Below are positions 54,107-63,171 of a stretch of DNA of 64,000 nucleotides, piece by piece. The DNA comes from JBFHIJ01 sp041596515. Lineage in GTDB: Bacteria; Bacteroidota; Ignavibacteria; Kapaibacteriales; UBA2268. The notes below the pieces were generated by a model. That model was not told where the DNA came from. It saw only the letters and a program-made list of their open reading frames with translations, and made no database searches. Where the stretch lies: the NCBI GenBank assembly GCA_041596515.1, contig JBFHIJ010000011.1, forward strand, positions 28,056 to 92,055, written 5' to 3'. Each line of letters starts with the position of its first letter. Positions within the stretch are counted from its first letter, which is position 1. Both the position numbers and the translations under genes were made by a program.

Positions 54107-56128
54107 ATGAAATACTTTATATTATTATTTATATTCTGCTTGCAGATTGAATCTAATGCTACTATCCACTGGGCTGATAGCGTAGTAGCAGTATCTGCCA
54201 ATTCTGCTCGAATGCTGAGTGGCCCTGATCAAGTATTGGGTGGACCTAATATTTGCTCTGATTTTGGCTTTAGTGAATGTGCATGGACTGTTCCAGCAAA
54301 AACGCTAAATAAGTCATTGCAGTGGATTATTGTTTCATTTGACTCTGCGATAGTTGCAAAAACAGTATTTGTAAATGAGAGTTTTTTCCCCGGATCAATT
54401 TTTAAGATAGAGCTACTCGACGAGGATAAAACCAGAGCAGATATTGTCTATCAAAATGGCAATCCAATGCCACTTTCAGAAAAAGGTCAAATGTTTAGGC
54501 AAGTTATAACTCCTTCCGGTTTCCCTGTCAAGTACTTGAAATTGTATCTGAATAACTACAAGTATTCAAATTATCAGCATGCTCAAATAGATGCCATAGG
54601 CATATCAGATGAGGATGAAAACTACTTTGTAGATATAAATTTGCCAAAGGAAATAGAGTTTCCAGAGTATCCTCAAAATCTTGGGGAAAATATCAATTCA
54701 AAATATTCAGAAGTAACTGTTGTAATCTCACCGGATGGTCAGACTCTTTACTTCTCACGAAAAGGTCATCCTGACAATATGGAAAAAGATGTAGTAAAAA
54801 AATCTCAAGATATTTGGTATTCAGAATTAGACAGTAATGGTGCTTTTACTAAGGCTAAAAATATAGGTAAACCTATTAATAATCTGGATCCTAACTCTCC
54901 CATATCAGCCGGTACAGATGGCAAATCACTTTATCTATTAAATAGATATAGACCCGATGGCACTCTTACTTCAGGATTTTCAAAGTCGTACTTGGAAGGG
55001 GAGAAGTGGAGTTATCCCGAAGCATTAGATATTAAAAATTATTATAATAGATATGAGTATGCCTCATTTTCGATGGGAGCTGATGGTAAAACTTTGATTC
55101 TGAGTATACAAAGAGATGATTCGAGGGGAAATACAGACTTGTATGTAAGTTTTTTGCAAAGCGATGGGAAATGGTCAGAGCCCAAAAATTTGGGAGATAT
55201 GCTCAATACAGCAGCCAAAGAAGACACTCCATTTCTAGCTTCAGATAATGAAACATTGTATTTTGCATCAGCAGGTCACCCCGGTTATGGGATGAATGAT
55301 ATATTTATGACAAGGCGAATGGATGATACTTGGCAAAACTGGTCTAAACCTGTAAACCTTGGTCCGGTAATTAACACAAGCGGTTGGGATAGTTTCTTTA
55401 CTATTCCTGCATCAGGCGAATATGCTTATTTTGTTTCATCATATCAGTCTTTAGGCAAAGAAGATATATTCAAGATTAAACTGCCAGAAGCTTTAAAACC
55501 CAAAACGGTTACTTTGGTAGCGGGAAAAGTACATGATGCCAAAACCGGGAAAGCAATATCTGCAAAGATTGTTTATCAGGAGTTGCCTAGTGGAAAAGAG
55601 CTTGGTCAGGCTAGGTCTAACCAAACTTCGGGAGACTATAAAATAGTTCTGCCACGAGGCAAGAAATATGCGTTTTTAGCTGAGGCAGAAGGATACATTG
55701 CCGTAAATCAGTTTATAGATTTACGTGATTCCTATCAATATAGCGAAATCTCCAGAGATTTGGAATTAGTTCCTATAGAAAAAGGTCAGACAATCCGTAT
55801 GAATAATATTTTCTTTGAAACCGCAAAGTTTGACTTATTAGAAGATTCTTTTGCAGAATTGGATGGAATAAGCGATTTATTGAAGAAGAATCCTAAATTG
55901 ACAATAGTTATAGAAGGGCATACGGATAGTGTTGGTGACGATAATTCTAACCTAATTCTATCTGAAGAGAGAGCAAACGCTGTCTATAACTATTTGGTAG
56001 AAAAAGGTATTAATAAAAATAGACTTAAAGTTAAAGGGTTTGGTGAGAAAAAGCCAGTAGCTGGCAACGATACAGAAGAAGGCAGAAAACAAAATCGACG
56101 TGTGCAGTTTAAGATATTAGGAATGTAA
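54107..56128 (+). CDS. OmpA-family protein with PD40 propeller repeats
   Basis: 673 residues. Signal peptide (MKYFILLFIFCLQIESNA). An N-terminal beta domain (about 19-190) is followed by WD40-like PD40 propeller repeats (about 210-460; VISPDGQTLYFSRKGHP, SAGTDGKSLYLLNR, LASDNETLYFASAGHPGYGMNDIFMTRR). A carboxypeptidase-regulatory-like fold comes next (about 465-570). The C-terminal OmpA peptidoglycan-binding domain ends the protein: NNIFFETAKFDLLEDSFAELD, IEGHTDSVGDDNSNLILSEERANAVYNYLVEKGI and GFGEKKPVAGND. It resembles PorE-type proteins of T9SS but lacks the N-terminal TPR repeats, so I do not name it. Candidate promoter TTGATA/TATCTT at 54043-54070. Confidence 0.88.
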   Translation: MKYFILLFIFCLQIESNATIHWADSVVAVSANSARMLSGPDQVLGGPNICSDFGFSECAWTVPAKTLNKSLQWIIVSFDSAIVAKTVFVNESFFPGSIFKIELLDEDKTRADIVYQNGNPMPLSEKGQMFRQVITPSGFPVKYLKLYLNNYKYSNYQHAQIDAIGISDEDENYFVDINLPKEIEFPEYPQNLGENINSKYSEVTVVISPDGQTLYFSRKGHPDNMEKDVVKKSQDIWYSELDSNGAFTKAKNIGKPINNLDPNSPISAGTDGKSLYLLNRYRPDGTLTSGFSKSYLEGEKWSYPEALDIKNYYNRYEYASFSMGADGKTLILSIQRDDSRGNTDLYVSFLQSDGKWSEPKNLGDMLNTAAKEDTPFLASDNETLYFASAGHPGYGMNDIFMTRRMDDTWQNWSKPVNLGPVINTSGWDSFFTIPASGEYAYFVSSYQSLGKEDIFKIKLPEALKPKTVTLVAGKVHDAKTGKAISAKIVYQELPSGKELGQARSNQTSGDYKIVLPRGKKYAFLAEAEGYIAVNQFIDLRDSYQYSEISRDLELVPIEKGQTIRMNNIFFETAKFDLLEDSFAELDGISDLLKKNPKLTIVIEGHTDSVGDDNSNLILSEERANAVYNYLVEKGINKNRLKVKGFGEKKPVAGNDTEEGRKQNRRVQFKILGM

Positions 56129-56476
56129 TTGTATCTATAATCCTTAGGTTTATGTGTTGACTGTGACCTAATTTTAAAAAACATGAAAATTCTTAAAGTA
56201 CTTCAATAGTAAACATGGATTGGAAATAGGTTTTGTATTAGAAAAGTAAGCACGACTTTTTTTGAAAATATTAGCCATCTAATGTTAAAGAGGGCCAAAA
56301 TTCTGATATTTCTGAGCTTTTTATTTGATGAAAATAATTTATATATTGATATTCACGACTTGCATTTTGCAACCACTAGCTAAGATGAATCGTATCTGGC
56401 AGTAATGGATAGTAAAATATAATTATTGTCCCAATTTTGTTAACTGATTTTATTTTCCTTTGAAGTAGCAAAAGAG
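56129..56476. other. 348-base intergenic region
   Basis: AT-rich with no open frame of note, no clear hairpin and no convincing promoter pair visible by eye. It must contain the promoter of the hydrolase gene at 56477. Confidence 0.4.
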
Positions 56477-57418
56477 ATGAAAAAGAAAAGATATAAAATT
56501 TTATTATATGCGTGTATTTGTGGCTTCATTGTATTGAATATAATAAGCTTCAATCACGCATATAAATTTATGAACTACTCTGATTCAAGCAACACTAGTC
56601 AGATAGAAATACCGGAAGATGTACTGACTATCACAAAAATGCTCCTGCTCGGAGCAGATATTCCCAGACCCAAAAACACTATTATTCCAATCTTCCCCTA
56701 CCAAACAAAGAAGATTTGCAATGATGAGATAGAATGCTGGGTTTCAGATATGCCTGGAAAGGCTAATGCAGGTACCATTATTATATTTCATGGTTATGTC
56801 GCTTCCAAAGATTCTATGCTTGATAGAGCAGATTATTTTTATGATTTGGGTTATAAAGTTGTCTTAGCTGATTTCAAAGGTGGAGGTGGTTCTATAGGAA
56901 GTTCTGTGCAGCTCGGTTACTGCGAAGCTGACCAAATAGCTGATGTATTCCAATATTTCAATAAAGAAGATCCCATATATCTTTATGGCTGCTCGATGGG
57001 ATCAGTTGCTATTATGAGAGCCATTAGTAAACACAATATAAAGCCGAAGGCAATTTTACTTGAATGTCCATTCGGAACATTATATGAAACTGTAGTATCA
57101 CGATTTCAGTTTATGAATATACCTAGCTTCCCTTTTGCCGGAATATTACTATTTTGGGGCAGCATTCAAAACGGTTTTAACGGCTGGGATCATAATTGCT
57201 ATGACTACGCAAAAGATATAAATGTACCAACTCTACTAATGTTAGGTGCGAAAGATCCGTTTGTTACGAAAAAAGAGATTAATGAGATATATCACAATCT
57301 GAATGGAAAAAAGTATCTGAAAATATTTCCAAATTCAGCACACGAAAGCTATTTAAAGCATGATTCTTTAGAATGGAAAAATGGAATATCTGAATTTATG
57401 AAAGAGAATGTTTATTAG
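56477..57418 (+). CDS. membrane-anchored alpha/beta hydrolase
   Basis: 313 residues. N-terminal membrane anchor (about 7-25; ILLYACICGFIVLNIISF), then an alpha/beta hydrolase domain. The domain shows IIIFHGYVASKDSMLDRA, the nucleophile elbow LYGCSMGSVA, Asp in LMLGAKDPFV and His in PNSAHESY, so a complete Ser-Asp-His triad is plausible. It is probably anchored in the inner membrane with the catalytic domain exposed to the periplasm, as inferred from the N-terminus. Substrate unknown. Confidence 0.85.
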   Translation: MKKKRYKILLYACICGFIVLNIISFNHAYKFMNYSDSSNTSQIEIPEDVLTITKMLLLGADIPRPKNTIIPIFPYQTKKICNDEIECWVSDMPGKANAGTIIIFHGYVASKDSMLDRADYFYDLGYKVVLADFKGGGGSIGSSVQLGYCEADQIADVFQYFNKEDPIYLYGCSMGSVAIMRAISKHNIKPKAILLECPFGTLYETVVSRFQFMNIPSFPFAGILLFWGSIQNGFNGWDHNCYDYAKDINVPTLLMLGAKDPFVTKKEINEIYHNLNGKKYLKIFPNSAHESYLKHDSLEWKNGISEFMKENVY

Positions 57419-57426
57419 TTTACTAC

Positions 57427-57455
57427 CCCGCCCTGCGGGCACCACTCCACTGGAG
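57427..57455. repeat. GC-rich intergenic repeat with two small hairpins
   Basis: CCCGC CCT GCGGG (57427-57439) and CTCCA C TGGAG (57445-57455) in the 115 bases between the hydrolase and macro-domain genes. Base composition stands out from the AT-rich surroundings and recalls the scattered C-rich elements at 13818 and 13919. No T-tract follows. Confidence 0.55.
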
Positions 57456-57533
57456 GGGATGGTTAAAATATCTGCTTACATCCTGTTTTGGAAGACATAA
57501 AATAGAAAGAATTTTAGTTATATGAGATAAATA

Positions 57534-58043
57534 ATGCAAAATCAAATTGAAATATTGAAAACGGATATTACCGGTTTAGAAGTAGATGCAATAGTAAATG
57601 CAGCAAATAAATCTTTGCTTGGTGGCGGTGGTGTGGATGGAGCTATTCACAGAGCAGCAGGTTCTGATCTTCTAGAAGAATGCAAAACACTTAATGGTTG
57701 CAAAACAGGGGAAGCAAAAATTACTAAAGGTTATAATCTTAAAGCTAAATATGTAATACATACAGTTGGTCCAATCTGGAATAATGGAAAATCTAAAGAA
57801 GAGATTAAACTAAGAAATTGCTATAGAAACTCGCTTGCACTTGCAGCAGAAAATAATTTAAAAACTATCGCCTTCCCTGCAATTAGTACAGGTGTTTATA
57901 GATTCCCTTATGAGTTAGCCACAAGAATAGCTGTTGAAGAGGTAAGAGAGTATTTGAAAGATCATCCTGAGATTAAGATAATATTTGCATGCTTTGATCA
58001 GTATATATATGAGGCTTATTTGGATGAAATAAAAGACTTATAA
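57534..58043 (+). CDS. macro-domain protein (O-acetyl-ADP-ribose deacetylase-like)
   Basis: 169 residues, single macro domain of the YmdB/MacroD type. ADP-ribose-binding motifs: DAIVNAANKSLLGGGGVDGAIHRAAG, YVIHTVGPIW and TIAFPAISTGVYRFPYELA. It probably removes ADP-ribose or binds ADP-ribosylated molecules; no partner such as an ADP-ribosyltransferase, kinase or sirtuin is adjacent. The gene precedes the degenerate deoxyhypusine-synthase copy by about 150 bases. Confidence 0.93.
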   Translation: MQNQIEILKTDITGLEVDAIVNAANKSLLGGGGVDGAIHRAAGSDLLEECKTLNGCKTGEAKITKGYNLKAKYVIHTVGPIWNNGKSKEEIKLRNCYRNSLALAAENNLKTIAFPAISTGVYRFPYELATRIAVEEVREYLKDHPEIKIIFACFDQYIYEAYLDEIKDL

Positions 58044-58054
58044 ACAAAATAGCC

Positions 58055-58089
58055 AACAAATTTTGCAATAATCCCTGCTCAAATTTGTT
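58055..58089. terminator. candidate hairpin after the macro-domain gene
   Basis: Inverted repeat AACAAATTT / AAATTTGTT with a 17-base loop, located 12 bases after the macro-domain stop codon. AT-rich and without a clean T-tract, so weak. Confidence 0.35.
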
Positions 58090-58149
58090 AGCAGCTAATA
58101 GAATTTATCTTTTAGATTGTTTGCCAAATGAGAAAGTTTGCAAATGTAA

Positions 58150-58189
58150 GATTACATTTTTCCATATCCTTTTTTTTAGGAGATATATA
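58150..58189 (+). promoter_or_regulatory. leader shared with the intact deoxyhypusine-synthase-like gene
   Basis: GATTACATTTTTCCATATCC and the following T-rich stretch with AGGAG match the leader of the intact copy (52486-52524 on the minus strand). It shows that the duplication included at least about 40 bases of upstream sequence. Confidence 0.6.
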
Positions 58190-59222
58190 ATGGCAGAAAA
58201 AAGTTTTTATCTAAACAAAGACTTCATTGTAGAGCATTTCGACATCAAAAAACATGATGTAACTGAAATAGTGGAAACTATGGGTAAGATGGCATTTACT
58301 ACTCGCGATTTGAGCCGTGCAGCATAAATTTTTAATATGATGTTGGAAGATAAAAGGCTGTACCACTTACCTTACACTTGCAGGTTCTTTAATCAGTTTC
58401 GGTTTGCGTAAAGTCATTGTTGATATGGTAGAAAACAATATGATTGATGCCATAGTATCTACTGGTGCTAATATCATTGATCAGGTCTTTTTTGAAGCAT
58501 TTGGCTTCCTCCACTATCAAGGTACAAAATTCGTAGATGATAATGAATTACGCGATTTGATGATTGATAGAATTTATGACACTTTTATCGATGAAGATGA
58601 ATTAAGAGTATGTGATATGACATTTGCTGAAATAGCAAACTCATTAGAAGCACGCCCTTATTCTTAACGTGAATTTATCAGAGAAATGGGTAAATACCTT
58701 GCAGATAACAACAAAGGCGAAGGTTCTATCGTACGTACTTGCTATGAAAAAGGTATTCCAATCTTTGTTCCTGCATTTTCTGATTGTTCTGCAGGTTTTG
58801 GTTTGGTACATCACCAATTCCACGCTAAAGATGGCAAAATGCTTTCTATCGACTCTGCAAAAGATTTCCTTGAAATCACTAAAACTAAAATTGAAGCCGG
58901 TGGCAGTGGTATCTATATGATCGGCGGTGGTGTTCCTAAAAACTTTGTACAGGACATCGTTGTTGCAGGTGAAATTTTAGAAGCAGATGTTGATATGCAC
59001 AAATATGCTGTTCAAATCACTGCTGCTGACGAAAGAGACGGAGCTTTATCAGGTTCTACTCTTAAAGAAGCTTCTTCTTGGGGTAAAGTAGAAACTACTT
59101 ACGAAAAAATGGTATATAGTGAAGCAACACTTGCTATGCCTCTTATTCCAGGTTACGGCAACCATAAAGGAGCTTGGAAAAACCGCCCTGAAAGAAGATG
59201 GAATGACTTCTTAGATAAGTAA
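58190..59222 (+). pseudogene. deoxyhypusine-synthase-family paralogue, broken by two stops and a frameshift
   Basis: Inverted second copy of the gene at 51454-52485. The frame starts at the ATG 58190 but meets TAA at 58325-58327 (a codon that is Ser in the intact copy). One extra A in the GATAAA run near 58354 then shifts the frame. A further TAA at 58665-58667 replaces a Ser codon. The remaining C-terminal 178 codons are intact and differ from the other copy at nine residues by eye; the catalytic Lys is retained. In a 62-codon stretch near 58689-58875 about 25 codons differ synonymously and two change the amino acid, so the paralogue was under selection for long. It may be recently inactivated, or the lesions could be assembly errors. 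Confidence 0.85.
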
Positions 59223-59248
59223 AAATCTAAGTATGTAGATGTAAAAAC

Positions 59249-59280
59249 AGCCCGGTATTATTAAAATATCGGGCAGTTTT
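59249..59280 (+). terminator. terminator after the deoxyhypusine-synthase-like pseudogene
   Basis: Stem GCCCGGTAT / ATATCGGGC (one G-T pair) with a short loop and T residues after, 27 bases after the stop of the pseudogene. Confidence 0.75.
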
Positions 59281-59315
59281 ACTATATTCAAAATATAGAA
59301 ACTAAGTCTCTCTTC

Positions 59316-60434
59316 CTAACCCATATATGGATCCCAGTCCTTCCAGACAGCTTCATAATTATTTTGTTTAAGCATAGATTCAATTTCCTGAGGCGTTCTG
59401 CCGTCATGCACTTCGAATTGTTCCAGAGCATGTGAGTTAATAGCATATCCTCCCGGTTCTGTTTTTGAGCCGGCACTCATGGATGTTATACCTAGCTTAT
59501 AGATATTATCTCTAAATTTTGCTGATTCTCGAACTGATATAGATAATTCCACTTCCCCATCTAACATTCTATAAGCACAAATAAGCTGAACGAGCTGTGC
59601 ATCTGATATTGGATAATTTGGCTGAAAGCTTCCAACGTGAGGTCTTAACCTTGGGAATGAAAGACAGTATTTCGATTTCCAGTATTTTTTCTCAAGGTAT
59701 TTGAGATGTAATGCAGTATAAAAAGAATCTATACGCCAATCTTCCAAGCCTAGTAAACATCCCAAACCTATTTTGTATACACCAGCCTGTCCCAATCTGT
59801 CCGGCGTTTCTAAGCGATAAGAATAATCGGCTTTTTTACCTTTCAGATGGTAGTTGTTATATGTCTCTTGGTTATATGTTTCCTGATAAATATAGCAACC
59901 ATGCAAACCGGCTTCTTTAAGCTTGATGTAACCATCTGTATCCAAAGGCTGCACTTCGATAGTAACTTGCGAGAACTCCTCTTTAACCTGTCTAATAGCA
60001 TCAGCTAGGTAGTCAACACCAGCATGATAATTGGACTCACCTGTAACAAGCAGAATATGTTCAAATCCAAAATGCTTTATTGCATCAATTTCCGCTTCAA
60101 TTTCAGATTTATCTAATACTTTTCTATTTATCTTATTTGCTGCATTGAATCCGCAGTAAACACATTGATTTTCGCAGTAATTAGATAAATATAGAGGCAG
60201 ATAGAGCTGAACTGTATTCCCAAATCGTTTTCGAGTAAGTTTATGGCTTACATTTGCCATCTGTTCTAAATACTTTTCCGCTGCAGGTGAAATAAGCGCC
60301 ATAAAGTCACTTAAGTCTCTGCGTTCTTTATTTAGAGCTGCAATTACATCTGCTTCAGTTTTAGAATAAATCTGTTTTTCTATATCTTTTCTATCATATT
60401 TTTTGATTATATCAGAAAAAGTTTCCTGTTTCAT
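59316..60434 (-). CDS. thiH: 2-iminoacetate synthase ThiH
   Basis: Radical SAM tyrosine lyase that makes dehydroglycine for the thiazole; 372 residues. The Fe-S motif CENQCVYC has Cys87, Cys91 and Cys94. The GESNYHAGVDYL and SFPRLRPHVG blocks and the C-terminal ThiH/BATS domain (LGITSMSAGSKTEPGGY) are intact. It is the last gene of the thiamine operon on the minus strand, 15 bases after thiG. Confidence 0.96.
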   Translation of the reverse strand: MKQETFSDIIKKYDRKDIEKQIYSKTEADVIAALNKERRDLSDFMALISPAAEKYLEQMANVSHKLTRKRFGNTVQLYLPLYLSNYCENQCVYCGFNAANKINRKVLDKSEIEAEIDAIKHFGFEHILLVTGESNYHAGVDYLADAIRQVKEEFSQVTIEVQPLDTDGYIKLKEAGLHGCYIYQETYNQETYNNYHLKGKKADYSYRLETPDRLGQAGVYKIGLGCLLGLEDWRIDSFYTALHLKYLEKKYWKSKYCLSFPRLRPHVGSFQPNYPISDAQLVQLICAYRMLDGEVELSISVRESAKFRDNIYKLGITSMSAGSKTEPGGYAINSHALEQFEVHDGRTPQEIESMLKQNNYEAVWKDWDPYMG

Positions 60435-60449
60435 ATCAAAATCTTCTTT

Positions 60450-61217
60450 TTAGTATAAAAATGAAGTCATCGGGCTGCTGGCTTCTGCTATATCAACTAT
60501 TCCGGCAAGTTTTGCTTCATAAGCAATTCTTCCGGCTTCTACTGCCATTTTAAATGCTCTGCCCATTGCAATCGGATCTTGTGCAACTGCGATTGCTGTA
60601 TTCACAAGCACTGCATCCGCTCCTATTTCCATTGCGTGAGCAGCATGAGATGGTGCACCTATTCCGGCATCAACAACTACCGGCACGTTGCTCTGCTCTA
60701 TAATTATTTCAAGAAAACCTAATGTTTGCAAGCCTTTATTACTGCCAATTGGAGATCCCAAAGGCATTACGCAGGCAGCTCCAACATCTTCCAGTCTTTT
60801 ACATAAAACAGGATCAGCCTGAATATATGGCATGACAATAAACCCAGATTTTACGAGCTCTTCAGTAGCTTTCAGAGTTTCAATCGGATCGGGTAATAAA
60901 TATCTTGGATCCGGGTGTATCTCAAGCTTCAACCAGTTAGTACCTAAAGCCTCACGGGCAAGTTCTGCGGCAAAGATTGCTTCCTGAGCAGTTCTTACAC
61001 CACTTGTGTTTGGTAGTAAGTTTATACGTTGATGAGATAAATGTTTTAGTATATCATCATTTTTGTCTTCCAAATCAACTCTTTTTAAAGCAACAGTAAC
61101 AAGTTCTGATTCGGATTCAACTATTGCTTTTTCCATTAGCTCATTAGATGCAAATTTTCCAGTACCTGTAAAAAGGCGCGAAGAAAATTCCTTATCTGCT
61201 ATTTTAAGTTTTTGCAT
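60450..61217 (-). CDS. thiG: thiazole synthase ThiG
   Basis: Forms the thiazole phosphate from DXP, dehydroglycine and ThiS-thiocarboxylate; 255 residues. The Schiff-base lysine is K97 in NWLKLEIHPD. The conserved GTGKFAS, LLPNTSGVRTAQEA and VVDAGIGAPSHAAHAMEIGADAVLVNTAIA blocks are all present. ThiS itself is not encoded in this window, so it must be elsewhere. Confidence 0.97.
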   Translation of the reverse strand: MQKLKIADKEFSSRLFTGTGKFASNELMEKAIVESESELVTVALKRVDLEDKNDDILKHLSHQRINLLPNTSGVRTAQEAIFAAELAREALGTNWLKLEIHPDPRYLLPDPIETLKATEELVKSGFIVMPYIQADPVLCKRLEDVGAACVMPLGSPIGSNKGLQTLGFLEIIIEQSNVPVVVDAGIGAPSHAAHAMEIGADAVLVNTAIAVAQDPIAMGRAFKMAVEAGRIAYEAKLAGIVDIAEASSPMTSFLY

Positions 61218-61220
61218 TTT

Positions 61221-61856
61221 TCAACCTATTTCATAAATAAACTTTTTAGTTGCTTCTATGCTGTCGTCGGCATTAATTATAGCTCCTGATATAGCTACGC
61301 CTGAAGCTCCGTTCTGCAAAATTGCAAAGCAGTCTTCATCTTTTATGCCTCCGATAGCAACAATATCTATAGGTGATTTCAAATTCTCAGTTATATCTTT
61401 ATAGCCCTGCAATCCAAGTACAGGACTAAGTTTTTCTTTTGTGGTAGTAAATCTAAATGGCCCCAGACCAACATAGTCCACACCTTTGGAAACTAACTCA
61501 TCCACATCTTCTAAAGTATTGGCAGTTCCACCAATTATATAATCATTCCCTAAAATTATTCTGGCTTCTGCGGGACACATATCACTTTTGCCTAAGTGAA
61601 CACCTGAAGCTCTGACTTCTTTGGCAATTTGGACATGATCATCTATAATAAAAATTGCATCGTAATCATCGCAAATAGCTTTAACTTTTATAGCATTTCT
61701 TATTATTTCAGATTCTTCTGCATTTTTCATTCTAAGCTGTACCCATCTGCAACCGCCTCGGCACACTTCTTCAGCGAGCTGAGCAGGAGATTTTTCCGGA
61801 TGAGTATGCGTTATAAACTGCAACTCAAATTGTTTTTTAGAATATTTTTTATCCAT
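61221..61856 (-). CDS. thiE: thiamine phosphate synthase ThiE
   Basis: Joins HMP-pyrophosphate and thiazole phosphate; 211 residues. Intact key motifs: VQLRMKN (pyrimidine site), FIIDDHVQIAKEVRASGVHLGKSD, IGGTANTLED, GLGPFRFTTTKEKLSPVLG (phosphate loop) and VAIGGI. The stop of thiD overlaps the start by 8 bases, so expression is coupled. Confidence 0.94.
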   Translation of the reverse strand: MDKKYSKKQFELQFITHTHPEKSPAQLAEEVCRGGCRWVQLRMKNAEESEIIRNAIKVKAICDDYDAIFIIDDHVQIAKEVRASGVHLGKSDMCPAEARIILGNDYIIGGTANTLEDVDELVSKGVDYVGLGPFRFTTTKEKLSPVLGLQGYKDITENLKSPIDIVAIGGIKDEDCFAILQNGASGVAISGAIINADDSIEATKKFIYEIG

Positions 61857-62571
61857 GGTAAGCCAGTAGTCCTGTGTTACTCGATAAAGCTTTATTTATA
61901 TAATCTTTCGCAAGTTTGCAAGCCTCATCTATGCTATGTCCCAATGCTACATTAGAAGCAATAGCTGACGAAAGGATGCATCCGGTTCCGTGTTTTGTAA
62001 ATGGCAGTTTATTACTACTAAACTTATATTCCGCGTCTTGATAGTATAATAAATCAGAACAGACAGTATTTTCAGTATGACCACCCTTAAACAAAACTGC
62101 ACAAGAATAATTCAAATAGTCTCTATTAGCATATATTATTTCCGATTCAGGAATATTTGGAGTAACAAGTGTAATGTTATTTAAAATTTTATCTATAATG
62201 TCTCTATTTAGTGCACTATGAAACTCAAATCCTGCACTTGCTTTCATAATAGGATCCCAAATAATTGGAACAGCGTTATCATACTTCCTAACTAACTTAA
62301 CCACTTTTTCAAGGCATTTGAGACTTTTTATTAGACCTATTTTAATTGCTGAGAATTTGTATCTTTTCAACAATTCTTTCACTTGCTTACTTAGTATCTT
62401 ATTCTTTACAAAATTGACTGATTTGAAAGTATCTTCAGTCTGTACAGTCAGCGAGGTTACGCAGCTCATGCAATACACTCCATGCATCTCAGCTGTTTTA
62501 ATATCAGCCGAAATACCTGCTCCTGCAGAAGGATCATGTCCTGCTATAGATAAAATCAATGGTCTTTGCAT
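61849..62571 (-). CDS. thiD: hydroxymethylpyrimidine/phosphomethylpyrimidine kinase ThiD
   Basis: Phosphorylates HMP and HMP-P; 240 residues of the ribokinase fold. Motifs: LSIAGHDPSAGAGISADIKT at the start, WDPIMKASAGFEFH, LVTPNIPESE and the catalytic FTKHGTGCILSSAIAS with the anion-hole Gly-Thr-Gly-Cys. It overlaps both its neighbours (16 bases with the TenI-like gene, 8 with thiE), which places it firmly in the operon. Confidence 0.95.
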   Translation of the reverse strand: MQRPLILSIAGHDPSAGAGISADIKTAEMHGVYCMSCVTSLTVQTEDTFKSVNFVKNKILSKQVKELLKRYKFSAIKIGLIKSLKCLEKVVKLVRKYDNAVPIIWDPIMKASAGFEFHSALNRDIIDKILNNITLVTPNIPESEIIYANRDYLNYSCAVLFKGGHTENTVCSDLLYYQDAEYKFSSNKLPFTKHGTGCILSSAIASNVALGHSIDEACKLAKDYINKALSSNTGLLAYHG

Positions 62572-63146
62572 ATTTGCTGTAACTCCTCAAAAGTCTTATA
62601 TCCTAAATCCAAATTCCCTGATTTAAAATCATTCCAAAGGCACCCAAGAACTGCCACTCCACTAAAACCTGCTTTTAAACACTTCTCTGCATTAGATGTA
62701 TTAATGCCGCCAAGTGCCACAATTTTCTTCTTGAATCGTTTTATTAAATCTGTAATGACATCTAAATCAAACGTGCTAAGATATTTTGGTTTGGAAATAG
62801 AATTAAAAATTGGGCTCAAAAAACAATATTCTAAGTCATACTTTAAAAACTCAATTTCAAGCAGGGAGTGGCTGGAAAAAGAAACTATATTATAGTTTTG
62901 CACAAAATTAAAGTTTCTCTGATTAAGATTTACACCTGCTAAGTCAAACACATCACACAAATTATAATAATCATGCAACACTATTCTCGGATGATATACA
63001 GAATCAATTCCATTCAGAAAATCGATCATTTGCTCTCTGCTTAGATCTTTTTTTAGATGGAGTCTAGTTAGACCTCTCCGAAACAGAGTATTGATAATAT
63101 CTGTTTCACCTGAGAATGATTCTTTATTTGTGAATAGTATTAGCAT
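62556..63146 (-). CDS. TenI/ThiE-like paralogue
   Basis: 196 residues, the same TIM-barrel fold as ThiE but with changed active site. RLHLKKDLSREQM replaces the pyrimidine-binding QLRMKN block, and LHDYYNLCDVFDLAGVNLNQRN replaces the HLGxxD motif. CFLSPIFNSISKPKY stands where ThiE has the Thr-Thr phosphate loop, and VALGGINTSNAEKCLKAGFSGVAVLG is retained. So it may act like TenI (aminopyrimidine/thiazole tautomerase) and not as a thiamine phosphate synthase. It starts 16 bases inside thiD. Confidence 0.8.
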   Translation of the reverse strand: MLILFTNKESFSGETDIINTLFRRGLTRLHLKKDLSREQMIDFLNGIDSVYHPRIVLHDYYNLCDVFDLAGVNLNQRNFNFVQNYNIVSFSSHSLLEIEFLKYDLEYCFLSPIFNSISKPKYLSTFDLDVITDLIKRFKKKIVALGGINTSNAEKCLKAGFSGVAVLGCLWNDFKSGNLDLGYKTFEELQQICKDH

Positions 63147-63171
63147 AATAAAATATTCGTTTTTGATGATT

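Noticed and set aside
58404..58667. An independent 87-residue protein
   Set aside because: It aligns colinearly with residues 72-158 of the intact deoxyhypusine-synthase-like protein, so it is a fragment of the broken copy.
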